Below are positions 7,300-14,405 of a DNA stretch of 22,102 bases, piece after piece (the stretch's first letter is position 1; every line of letters begins with the position of its first letter). Source of the DNA: Dehalococcoidia bacterium (lineage in GTDB: Bacteria > Chloroflexota > Dehalococcoidia > Dehalococcoidales > E44-bin46); assembly GCA_030634425.1 (NCBI GenBank), contig DAOWAU010000004.1, forward strand, positions 1 to 22,102, read 5' to 3'. The notes beneath the pieces were generated by a model. The model was not told where the DNA came from, ran no database searches, and was given only the letters and a program-made list of their open reading frames with translations. A program made the translations under genes and the position numbers.

Positions 7300-8073
7300 A
7301 TGAGTGAATTGAGAGGCAAAACCGCCATTGTTACCGGGGCAAGTAGAGGTATCGGGAGGTCGATTGGGGAAGCACTGGCCAAGGAAGGGATGAACTTAGC
7401 CCTCGCAGCACGAGGTAAAGAGGTGCTGGAGAAGACGGCAAAGGAGCTGTCTGAGCAATATAAGGTGAAGATATTGCCTGTACCCTGTGATGTTTCCCAA
7501 CAAAAAGACCTGGAGAATCTGGTAACAGCTGCCATTAAAGAATTCAAGAAGATAGACGCCTTAATCAACAGCGCCGGGGTAAGCAGCCAACACCCCTTCC
7601 AGGACCAACCAGTGGAGGACATCCCCAGGCTTATGTATACCAACTATTTTGGCCCAGTGATGCTTACCCGCTTGATTATCAATCACTTTATCGAAAATAA
7701 AGGCGGAGCCATTATAAATATCACCTCCGGCTCTACCCTGGTAGACCCTCCACCGAGAAACTTCATTGTTTATACCTCTCTTAAACAGGCATTAAAAGCC
7801 TTTGGCAAGGGGCTTTTCTGGGAGGTGCGGGATTTTGGCATAAAGGTGACCTCAATCATGCCGGGGGTAACCGATACCGCCCTAACCGGGGGGCTTAAAG
7901 ACGTCTCTGTGGACAAGTCTCGTCTCATGCAAACCAGGGTGATAGAGGATGCGGTTAAGTTCGCCCTTACCGTGCCAGCTAACGTCTGTCCCCTAGAGAT
8001 TTCAGTTATCAACCAGCGCACCCCCTGGACAAGACCGATAATTCCATATAAACAGGCACATCCGAAAGAATGA
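7300..8073 (+). CDS. SDR-family ketoreductase
   Basis: 257-residue classical short-chain dehydrogenase/reductase. The cofactor motif is TGASRGIG (residues 12-19), followed by the NSAG structural motif. The active site is Ser in TSGSTL and Tyr158-x3-Lys162 (YTSLK). A basic residue after the glycine motif suggests NADPH. In type II PKS clusters an SDR of this kind (ActIII type) reduces one carbonyl, usually C9, before or during first-ring cyclisation. FabG-like reductases of fatty-acid synthesis look similar, so the specific role rests on position: 3 nt after the aromatase/cyclase and overlapping the amidohydrolase gene by 4 bp. The C-terminal ~40 residues (TRVIEDAVKFALTVPANVCP onward) match common SDR tails. 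Confidence 0.9.
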   Translation: MSELRGKTAIVTGASRGIGRSIGEALAKEGMNLALAARGKEVLEKTAKELSEQYKVKILPVPCDVSQQKDLENLVTAAIKEFKKIDALINSAGVSSQHPFQDQPVEDIPRLMYTNYFGPVMLTRLIINHFIENKGGAIINITSGSTLVDPPPRNFIVYTSLKQALKAFGKGLFWEVRDFGIKVTSIMPGVTDTALTGGLKDVSVDKSRLMQTRVIEDAVKFALTVPANVCPLEISVINQRTPWTRPIIPYKQAHPKE

Positions 8074-8978
8074 TGTTTGACGCACATGCTCATTGGCTAC
8101 CAAGAGAAATTATTGATAACGCCCACTTTTTCTCCCCTGCCTGGGGTGATATCAAGCGGCAACTCTCACTTATGGATAAATTCCACATTGAGAGAGCACT
8201 CCTCCTCTACCCCACCAGCGATGCCTACCAACAGATGGGCGGCCTGCAGAAAGTAGCCAGGATTTACAACAACAGCATAGCCGAGGTGGTGAAACGATAT
8301 CCGGAGAGATTTATCGGAGCAGCCATTCTACCTGTAGATGAACCAGAGGCGATGGTCACAGAATTTGACCATGCCACCGAGGAATTGGGCTTCAAAGCCA
8401 TCTCTCTGGCTACAAGCTTTGAGGGCGTCTATCTGGACGATGATAGATTTCATCCGCTCTACGAAAGGGCAGAGGCATCAAATACACCCCTCTTTGTCCA
8501 CCCCCAAACCATAAATCCCATAGGTTTTGAACAAGTGAAGGACCCGTTACTTACCCCAGTGATTGAATTTGTCTTTGATACCACCATGTGCATCGGCAAA
8601 TTGATGACCGCCGGGACACTGAGAAGATTCCCCAATCTGAAATTTGTCTTTGCCCACTTCGGCGGGGTGATGCCCTTTATCAAGGAGAGATTTGATACCG
8701 TATATAAGATGCTGAGAGGGAGAAACATAGTGAAAGACCTCTTTGCTCTGCCCAGCGACTATCTGAAGCAGATATATGTGGATACCAGCGGGGCTACCTC
8801 TCCTTCTACCCTGATGAGCACCCTGGAAATGGTGGGGGCGGAACATACTCTATGGGGCAGCGATTACCCCAGCAATCCTGATGTCTCAGCATCAATCGCC
8901 GCCATAGAGGGGCTGGACATCCCGTCAGAGGATAAGAAAAGGATACTGGGCGCGAATATAGAGCGAGTATTGGGTTAA
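8070..8978 (+). CDS. Amidohydrolase-2 (ACMSD-like) metal-dependent hydrolase or decarboxylase
   Basis: 302-residue TIM-barrel protein of PF04909. Metal ligands are visible: HxH at residues 6 and 8 (FDAHAHWLP), His in LFVHPQTI, His in FAHFGG and Asp in WGSDYPSN. This family includes ACMSD, gamma-resorcylate decarboxylase, and decarboxylases that remove the carboxyl group from aromatic acids, so decarboxylation of an aromatic polyketide acid is a reasonable but unproven role. Hydrolysis of a lactone or thioester is the alternative. The start ATGATG overlaps the ketoreductase stop. It is the last gene of the operon: about 60 nt separate it from the tRNA cluster, with no clear hairpin terminator between. 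Confidence 0.82.
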   Translation: MMFDAHAHWLPREIIDNAHFFSPAWGDIKRQLSLMDKFHIERALLLYPTSDAYQQMGGLQKVARIYNNSIAEVVKRYPERFIGAAILPVDEPEAMVTEFDHATEELGFKAISLATSFEGVYLDDDRFHPLYERAEASNTPLFVHPQTINPIGFEQVKDPLLTPVIEFVFDTTMCIGKLMTAGTLRRFPNLKFVFAHFGGVMPFIKERFDTVYKMLRGRNIVKDLFALPSDYLKQIYVDTSGATSPSTLMSTLEMVGAEHTLWGSDYPSNPDVSASIAAIEGLDIPSEDKKRILGANIERVLG

Positions 8979-8997
8979 ACAGTCAAAAGGATATCGG

Positions 8998-9026
8998 TTA
9001 ATTTTTCCCCAGAGTTATGGTAAAAT
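8998..9026 (+). promoter_or_regulatory. Candidate sigma-70 promoter of the first tRNA cluster
   Basis: TTAATT at 8998-9003 and TAAAAT at 9021-9026 are separated by 17 nt, and tRNA-Trp begins 12 nt after the -10 box. The -10 is good (5 of 6) but the -35 is weak (3 of 6). Confidence 0.45.
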
Positions 9027-9038
9027 GGTTACTTGGGT

Positions 9039-9114
9039 AGGAGTGTAGCTCAGTTGGGAGAGCAACGGTCTCCAAAACCGTAGGTCGGGGGTTCGAGTCC
9101 TCCCACTCCTGCCA
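9039..9114 (+). tRNA. tRNA-Trp (CCA)
   Basis: The acceptor stem AGGAGTG/CACTCCT pairs perfectly. The anticodon arm ACGGT-CTCCAAA-ACCGT places anticodon CCA, the T-loop is TTCGAGT, and CCA is encoded at 9112-9114. First gene of a three-tRNA cluster. Confidence 0.95.
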
Positions 9115-9119
9115 GACAA

Positions 9120-9207
9120 GCCGGGGTGGCGGAAGCAGGTAGACGCGCTAGCTTGAGGGGTTAGTGCCCGCAAGGGCGTGGGAGTTCAAATCTCCCCTCC
9201 GGCACCA
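9120..9207 (+). tRNA. tRNA-Leu (GAG)
   Basis: Class II tRNA with a long variable arm (GTGCCCGCAAGGGCGT). Acceptor GCCGGGG pairs with CTCCGGC. The anticodon loop TTGAGGG gives GAG, the T-loop is TTCAAAT, and CCA is encoded. It lies 5 nt after tRNA-Trp. Confidence 0.93.
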
Positions 9208-9212
9208 AAAGG

Positions 9213-9287
<75 letters not shown>

Positions 9288-9388
9288 ATTCTTTTTGCTT
9301 CGTCCCGAATGCCTTCTCATCGCAAGCCCCCGGTTATGTCACGTCCAGCCGCATCGCCCTTGCTCAAAGCACCGCACATCTTCGTTAC

Positions 9389-9417
9389 TTGACACAAAAG
9401 AGGGTGTGGGTTATACT
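9389..9417 (+). promoter_or_regulatory. Consensus sigma-70-type promoter upstream of pylSc
   Basis: TTGACA (9389-9394), a 17-nt spacer, then TATACT (9412-9417): a full-consensus -35 and a 5-of-6 -10 at ideal spacing. It gives a leader of roughly 90-100 nt before pylSc and is the likely start of the Pyl operon. The rest of the 9288-9509 gap holds no gene that I can support. Confidence 0.75.
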
Positions 9418-9518
9418 TTTTTCCGTCAGTTGGTAGTGATTGGTAATTAATTGACCCTTAAACCTCCCCTAATCGTTTATATTTGCTATTCTACCCATAG
9501 CGGGGATTTTTGTCTGCA

Positions 9519-10358
9519 ATGTCCATCACACTAACAGAAACTCAAAAACAACGTCTGCGAGAATTGGATGCTGATACCCGCTTGGCGGAGAAGGTATTCA
9601 GCGATGTCCAAGAGCGGGACGCAAGCTTCAAGATGATGGAGAAGAGTTTGATTGAGGAGGAAAAACAGCACTTGCGAAACCTCCGCCGCCATCATCGCCG
9701 CCCCGCAGTTTGTCAAATAGAGAACACCCTGGTAAATAAACTTACCGAAGAAGGTTTTGTCCAGGTTATTACCCCCCTAATCATAACCAAGGCATTTTTA
9801 GAGAAGATGACTATCACCGCCAGCAATCCCCTGATAAATCAGGTTTTTTGGCTCAGTAAGAATAAGTGTCTGCGACCAATGCTGGCGCCAAATCTCTATT
9901 ATCTTCTGAGACGGCTTGTCCGCTTATGGGAAAAACCCATCCGTATTTTTGAAGTAGGCCCATGCTTTCGCAAAGACACCCAAGGGAGTGAGCACCTAAA
10001 TGAATTTACCATGTTGAACCTTGTTGAGCTGGGCTTACCCCTGGAAAGCAGGCAGGCACGGTTAAAAGAGTTAGTTTCCCTCACCATGGGAGTTATCGGT
10101 ATAGATAAGTACCAGTTGGTTTCCAAGCCATGCGAAGTCTATGGCGAAACAGTGGACATCGTGACCGATACCGGTATCGAGCTTGGTTCGGCAGCAATGG
10201 GTCCCCATCCCTTGGATGATGCCTGGAGAATAGTTGACCCGTGGGTAGGGTTAGGAATGGGTTTGGAGAGGCTGGTAATGGCGAAACAGGGGTATCAAAA
10301 TATTCAGAGAGCAGGACGCAGCTTGATATACCTTGATGGGGCAAGACTGAACATCTAG
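9519..10358 (+). CDS. pylSc: Pyrrolysyl-tRNA synthetase, C-terminal catalytic subunit
   Basis: Class II aminoacyl-tRNA synthetase that ligates pyrrolysine to tRNA-Pyl. In bacteria of this type the enzyme is split; the N-terminal tRNA-binding part is the separate gene at 14406. The protein is 279 residues from ATG 9519 (a TTG at 9510 is also in frame). It tracks the Desulfitobacterium PylSc pattern: RPMLAPNLY in the amino-acid pocket, motif-2 region GPCFRKDTQGSEHLNEFTML, pocket Asn167 (equivalent to Asn346 of Methanosarcina mazei PylRS) with Val169 where M. mazei has Cys348, Tyr208 in VYGETVD (equivalent to Tyr384), and motif 3 GMGLERL. The stop is TAG, itself the Pyl codon; decoding it would add about 22 residues before TAA at 10425. 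No strong Shine-Dalgarno sequence precedes the start, though GCGGGGA lies just upstream. Confidence 0.95.
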   Translation: MSITLTETQKQRLRELDADTRLAEKVFSDVQERDASFKMMEKSLIEEEKQHLRNLRRHHRRPAVCQIENTLVNKLTEEGFVQVITPLIITKAFLEKMTITASNPLINQVFWLSKNKCLRPMLAPNLYYLLRRLVRLWEKPIRIFEVGPCFRKDTQGSEHLNEFTMLNLVELGLPLESRQARLKELVSLTMGVIGIDKYQLVSKPCEVYGETVDIVTDTGIELGSAAMGPHPLDDAWRIVDPWVGLGMGLERLVMAKQGYQNIQRAGRSLIYLDGARLNI

Positions 10359-10370
10359 CTAATCGGGTAC

Positions 10371-10449
10371 AAGGAGGGGGAACTATATGATGTAAATGGC
10401 ACTCTACAAGTTGGCCTGTCCAATTAAAATAGGCGGGGTGTTGGGCTGA
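10371..10449 (+). other. Strong orphan Shine-Dalgarno with aborted start codons
   Basis: AAGGAGGGGG at 10371-10380 is followed at good spacing by ATG ATG TAA (10387-10395). An in-frame ATG at 10396 then opens a 17-codon reading frame (MALYKLACPIKIGGVLG) ending in TGA at 10447-10449. No family is recognised. It could be a leader peptide controlling the corrinoid gene, or the scar of a deleted gene; the bases do not decide. Confidence 0.4.
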
Positions 10450-10488
10450 AGAGAAACAAAAAATACAGCAAAGGAGGGTTTAACATTA

Positions 10489-11139
10489 ATGGCAGGACAG
10501 AAAGAGGTACTAGAAAAGGCGAAACAATCAATCATTGACTTCGACAAAGGTAAGGCGGAAGCAACTGCCAAGGAGGGTTTGTCCAGCGGGATTAGCCCAG
10601 CTACAATAATAAATGAGGGATTTGTTCATGGAATAACTGAGGTGGGTGACCTTTTTGACCGGGGGCAAATATTCTTGCCGGAATTGATGCTGGCGGCTGC
10701 AGCAATGAAAGCAGGGTCAGCAATATGTATAGCAGCACTCCCGGCATCAGAGGTTAAGGCAGCGAAGAAAGTAGTAATCGGGACCGTGGAAGGAGATGTC
10801 CACGACATCGGAAAATCGATTGTTGTCTCCTTCTTATTAGCCAATGGCTTTGAGGTCTATGATATAGGTAGAGATGTGCCTATTGAGAAATTCGTGGAGA
10901 AGACTCGTGAGGTAAATGCGGATGTGGTTGGGGCAAGCGCTTTATTGACCACCACTATGGAGGGGCAGAGGACGGTAATAGAAGAGCTAAAGAAAGCTGG
11001 GTTGCGGGATAAGGTCAAAGTAATCATAGGTGGAGCGCCAGTCAGCCAACCATGGGCCGACCGCATAGGAGCAGATGCCTATGCTGAAAACGCCGTAGAC
11101 GGAGTAAACAAGATAAAGAAATTAACCGGCTTGGCATAA
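10489..11139 (+). CDS. Methylamine-type corrinoid protein (MttC/MtbC family)
   Basis: 216-residue cobalamin carrier that shuttles a methyl group between a substrate-specific methyltransferase and an acceptor methyltransferase. The N-terminal helical B12-binding-2 domain spans about residues 1-85. The Rossmann-like cobalamin domain carries the D-x-H-x-x-G motif with axial ligand His105 (GDVHDIGKS), followed by ASALLTTTM and the GGAPV turn. Length matches MttC/MtbC/MtmC. AAGGAGGG at 10471-10478 precedes the ATG. It is wedged between pylSc and pylB, which ties it to Pyl-dependent methyl transfer (trimethylamine, dimethylamine or monomethylamine), but the partner methyltransferase is not in the window, so the substrate is not identifiable. 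Glycine-betaine-type MtgC proteins are close relatives and remain possible. Confidence 0.9.
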   Translation: MAGQKEVLEKAKQSIIDFDKGKAEATAKEGLSSGISPATIINEGFVHGITEVGDLFDRGQIFLPELMLAAAAMKAGSAICIAALPASEVKAAKKVVIGTVEGDVHDIGKSIVVSFLLANGFEVYDIGRDVPIEKFVEKTREVNADVVGASALLTTTMEGQRTVIEELKKAGLRDKVKVIIGGAPVSQPWADRIGADAYAENAVDGVNKIKKLTGLA

Positions 11140-11161
11140 TAGAGTCGATAATAACATCGTG

Positions 11162-12280
11162 ATGAGAGATAATACCTGTTTTGGTATAGAGGAAATATTA
11201 GATAAAGCACTCCGTGAGGAGCCTCTAACCAAGAGAGAGGTCCTTTCTTTACTCAGCTTAAAGCAAGCTGACGACATTAAGAAGCTCTTTGAGGTAGCAC
11301 GGAGACTAAGAGGCCGATATTTTGGCGACAAAATCTTTCTCTATGGGTTCCTCTACTTCTCCACTTGGTGCCGCAATAACTGTGCCTTCTGTTATTATCG
11401 CGCCTCTAATAGATTGTGCCAGCGATATCGGAAAACTGAGCGCCAGGTTATGGAAGCGGCTCTTGAGACGGCAGACTCCGGGGTTCACCTGCTTGATTTA
11501 ACTATGGGAGAAGACCCCTTTTATTACCAAGGGAAAGATGGCTTTGAGCCCCTACTACACCTGATAAAAGAGATTAAACGGCAAACATCTTTACCGATAA
11601 TGATTTCCCCCGGAGCTCTCCCCGACGAAGTTTTAGCGAAGCTATTTGAGACAGGGGCGGAGTGGTACGCCTGCTATCAGGAAACCCACAATAAAAAACT
11701 CTACCACCAGCTCCGGTTGAATCAGAGCTACAGTGATAGGCTCAGGAAGAAGTATAAGGCGGCTCAGTTAGGTGTACTCATTGAGGAAGGGATATTAGCT
11801 GGGGTGGGGGAATCGTTAGAAGATGTAGCCGACTCTATGGAAGAGATGCGGAGGATGGGGGCTCACCAGGTGCGTGTTATGAATTTTATTCCTCAAAAGG
11901 GAACCCCCATGCATGATTTTCCTCCACCCCCTAAAATGCGTGAACTGCTAATTATTGCTGTTTTGCGTCTACTGTTTCCTCGCCGGCTGATACCTGCTTC
12001 TCTTGATGTATATGGCATTGAGGGGCTTAAGGGAAAGCTAGAAGCTGGAGCTAATGTGGTTACTTCCTTAATTCTCCCTCACTCGGATATGGTAGGTGTA
12101 GCCCAAAGTACCCTGGATATCGCCGAGGGTCACCGGACAGTAGAGGGAATAACCCCGATACTCAATGAATTGGGGCTAACCAAGGCCAGACTTGATGATT
12201 ATATCTCGTGGATTGAGAAGAAAAGAAAGAGCTATATAGATGTAGATAGGTATCGGCTTAGAGAAAAGGTATTGTTGTGA
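11162..12280 (+). CDS. pylB: Methylornithine synthase PylB (radical SAM)
   Basis: Radical-SAM mutase that converts L-lysine to (2R,3R)-3-methylornithine, step 1 of pyrrolysine synthesis. The [4Fe-4S]/SAM motif C-x3-C-x2-C is at Cys70, Cys74 and Cys77 (WCRNNCAFCYY). The ~372-residue length and the biotin-synthase-like barrel fit PylB. Typical stretches include LLDLTMGEDP, YQETHN, GVGESLEDVADSMEEM and VMNFIPQKGTPM. The start is ATG 11162, or GTG 11159 directly before it; no strong Shine-Dalgarno is visible, so translation may be coupled to the corrinoid gene that ends 22 nt upstream. The stop overlaps pylC (GTGA). Context with pylC and pylD separates it from the related HydE and BioB enzymes. 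Confidence 0.95.
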   Translation: MRDNTCFGIEEILDKALREEPLTKREVLSLLSLKQADDIKKLFEVARRLRGRYFGDKIFLYGFLYFSTWCRNNCAFCYYRASNRLCQRYRKTERQVMEAALETADSGVHLLDLTMGEDPFYYQGKDGFEPLLHLIKEIKRQTSLPIMISPGALPDEVLAKLFETGAEWYACYQETHNKKLYHQLRLNQSYSDRLRKKYKAAQLGVLIEEGILAGVGESLEDVADSMEEMRRMGAHQVRVMNFIPQKGTPMHDFPPPPKMRELLIIAVLRLLFPRRLIPASLDVYGIEGLKGKLEAGANVVTSLILPHSDMVGVAQSTLDIAEGHRTVEGITPILNELGLTKARLDDYISWIEKKRKSYIDVDRYRLREKVLL

Positions 12281-13452
12281 GAGTGGCAATTGTTGGGGGG
12301 AAATTGCAGGGGGTGGAAGCAGCCTTCCTTGCTCATGAAGCAGGGTGGGAAGCAGTTCTTATTGATAAGAAATCGAGTGCGCCGGCATCAGGGTTATGCC
12401 GGTCTTGTTATCAATGCGACGTTGTTAAAGATGTTTCATCCTTGCGTCAAATTATAGAGAAGGTTGATTTGATTATCCCGGCGCTTGAGGATGTTACCGC
12501 CCTTAGAGCTCTACAGAAATGCGCGGCTGATGCCAATGTCCCTTTAGCTTATGATGCCGGAGCATATTTTATTACCCATTCCAAAAAGCGTTCCAATCGC
12601 CTCTTTGAAAAGTTGGGTATTCCCCAGCCACAAAGTTGGCCCCAATGCGGGCTGCCACTGATGGCAAAACTATCAACTTCAAGCGGGAGTCAAGGGGTAT
12701 CTAAGATATCTACTGAGAAGGAACTTGATGATTTTATCAAGGGTGCGGGTTCAGAGCTGGGGCGCTGGATTTTACAGGAATATGTGGAGGGCCCCTCCTA
12801 TTCCATCGAAGTTCTGGGCTCGGAGGGACATTACACAGCTCTCCAGGTCACAGAGCTGGAAATGGATGAGCTCTACGACTGCCATCGGGTTCTTGCTCCT
12901 GCCCAGATTGCGGAGTCACTGGACAGGCAGATTAAAGAAATGGCGCTCATCATTGCTCGGAGTCTCCATTTGAAGGGGATTATGGATGTTGAGGTCATCC
13001 TTGATAAGGATGTTCCCAAGGTGTTAGAGATTGATGCCAGACTTCCCAGCCAGACTCCTACCGCGGTCTATAAGTCCACGGGAATAAACATGCTGGAGCT
13101 ATTGCGGGACATATTTGTCACCGGTACCACGCCGGTAATCCCTAGAGCAAAAGCCTCACGGGGGGTTGTTTATGAGCATGTTAGGTTTTCCCCAAACGGT
13201 TTAGAATTTCCGGGGGAACATATTATGGGAGAAGCTGACTCCCTTGAGGTCGTCCCCGGTTTCTTTGGGGCTGATATAGCGCTGACAAACTTCAATTTGT
13301 CATCTTTTTCCTGGGTGGCAACGCTGATTATTACCGGGGAGAGCCGAGAACGAGCATGGCTTAAACGCGAGCAAGTTATAGAAAATATCAAAGGTTTACT
13401 GAAGGCTTCCAAAACCAGGTTTACTGGCATACCTTCATTGTCCAGAGGATAA
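12277..13452 (+). CDS. pylC: 3-methylornithine-L-lysine ligase PylC
   Basis: ATP-grasp ligase that joins 3-methylornithine to the epsilon-amine of a second lysine using ATP, step 2 of pyrrolysine synthesis. The protein has 391 residues, near the usual size. The N-terminal nucleotide-binding-like fold opens with MRVAIVGGKLQGVEAA. The ATP-grasp part has MAKLSTSSGSQGVSKIS (phosphate-loop-like), WILQEYVEGPSYSIEV, and the metal/substrate segment VLEIDARLPSQTPTAVYKST. The GTG start overlaps the pylB stop by 4 bp, and pylD starts 2 nt after the TAA. The general relative is D-Ala-D-Ala ligase or carbamoyl-phosphate synthetase; the gene order makes the PylC assignment firm. Confidence 0.95.
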   Translation: MRVAIVGGKLQGVEAAFLAHEAGWEAVLIDKKSSAPASGLCRSCYQCDVVKDVSSLRQIIEKVDLIIPALEDVTALRALQKCAADANVPLAYDAGAYFITHSKKRSNRLFEKLGIPQPQSWPQCGLPLMAKLSTSSGSQGVSKISTEKELDDFIKGAGSELGRWILQEYVEGPSYSIEVLGSEGHYTALQVTELEMDELYDCHRVLAPAQIAESLDRQIKEMALIIARSLHLKGIMDVEVILDKDVPKVLEIDARLPSQTPTAVYKSTGINMLELLRDIFVTGTTPVIPRAKASRGVVYEHVRFSPNGLEFPGEHIMGEADSLEVVPGFFGADIALTNFNLSSFSWVATLIITGESRERAWLKREQVIENIKGLLKASKTRFTGIPSLSRG

Positions 13453-13454
13453 AT

Positions 13455-14276
13455 ATGGCAAGGTGTCTCACCAAAGAAGACGTGATAGAGGTAGTGGGGA
13501 AACTTCCTGCCTATGATGCTGAATTGGTTCGAAAAACAGGTTTGTCACTCAAAGATATTGCCACTCGCTCTATGGGGGTCAGCGAGGAGAAGGCCAAGGC
13601 TGCCATTGCTTCCCATAAAGTAGCGGTGGTGCCTATAACCGCGGGGGAGGGAGTCGTTGAATACTTTAGCGAAGCGGTTACCGGCATCTTAAATTATCTT
13701 GGAGCCGATGTTTTTAAGACCAGCAGTACCGATATAGCTGGAGTAGCAGAGGGGGTTGAGAAAGGCGCAGACATTGTTTTCTTTGCTGATGATAATCGCT
13801 TTATCGCCCTGAACCTTGCCTTGAGGAAGGTTATCGATAATGCTGAGTCCACAGCAAAAGGGTATGCTACCGCACTGGAAGCCATGGCTGGAGGCTTAAC
13901 CCAGCGCAAGGTGCTGGTGATTGGGGGAACGGGGCGGGTAGGCTGGAATGCGGTTTTGTCTCTAAAACACAAGGGGGCAAAGGTAGCAGCTATCGACCTT
14001 AACCAAGATAGAATGGAGTCGCTGGGGAAGGAGCATAAAATTATAGTGGAAAGGAACCTGGAGGAGGCGCTCGGCCGATATACACTATTTTTTGATGCTT
14101 CAACTTCAGCCAATATCATACAGGCAAAACATATTAAGCCAGAAACGCTTATCGCTGCTCCTGGAATGCCGCTGGGGCTAACTGAAGAGGCTCGCTCTCT
14201 GGTTAAAGAGCGCCTGATTCAGGATGTGCTGGAGATTGGTGTGGCCACCATGTTCATTCACGCCTCTTGTATTTAG
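13455..14276 (+). CDS. pylD: Pyrrolysine synthase PylD
   Basis: NAD-dependent dehydrogenase that oxidises the terminal amine of lysyl-N-methylornithine, followed by ring closure to the pyrroline, the last step of pyrrolysine synthesis. 273 residues. The N-terminal helical/substrate part includes VVPITAGEGVVEYFSEAV, and the C-terminal Rossmann domain has GGTGRVGWNAVLSL followed by KVAAIDLNQDRM. The gene ends in TAG (14274-14276). If that codon were read as Pyl the frame would continue 7 codons to a second TAG at 14298-14300 and then into the tRNA-Pyl gene, stopping at TAA near 14357. The protein looks complete at the first TAG. pylT begins 27 nt downstream, so mRNA and tRNA probably share a transcript. 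Confidence 0.95.
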   Translation: MARCLTKEDVIEVVGKLPAYDAELVRKTGLSLKDIATRSMGVSEEKAKAAIASHKVAVVPITAGEGVVEYFSEAVTGILNYLGADVFKTSSTDIAGVAEGVEKGADIVFFADDNRFIALNLALRKVIDNAESTAKGYATALEAMAGGLTQRKVLVIGGTGRVGWNAVLSLKHKGAKVAAIDLNQDRMESLGKEHKIIVERNLEEALGRYTLFFDASTSANIIQAKHIKPETLIAAPGMPLGLTEEARSLVKERLIQDVLEIGVATMFIHASCI

Positions 14277-14303
14277 TGGGGGAGTAGCCTAAAATATTAG
14301 ACA

Positions 14304-14375
14304 GGGGGGTTGATCGGAAAGATCACACAGACTCTAAATTTGTGTAGCCGGGTGTAACTCCCGGACTCCCCGCCA
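14304..14375 (+). tRNA. pylT: tRNA-Pyl (CUA anticodon)
   Basis: 72 nt including encoded CCA. It has the unusual tRNA-Pyl architecture: acceptor GGGGGGT/ACTCCCC with one G-U pair, a single base before the D stem, D arm GATC-GGAAA-GATC with a 5-nt loop, one base, a 6-bp anticodon stem CACAGA/TTTGTG around loop CTCTAAA (anticodon CUA), a 3-nt variable loop (TAG), and T arm CCGGG-TGTAACT-CCCGG. It lacks the usual TTC in the T loop, as other tRNA-Pyl do. The layout matches the Desulfitobacterium tRNA-Pyl base pattern closely. It decodes UAG. Confidence 0.97.
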
Positions 14376-14405
14376 TAAGTTGATCGAGATAACAGGGGAA
14401 GAGCA

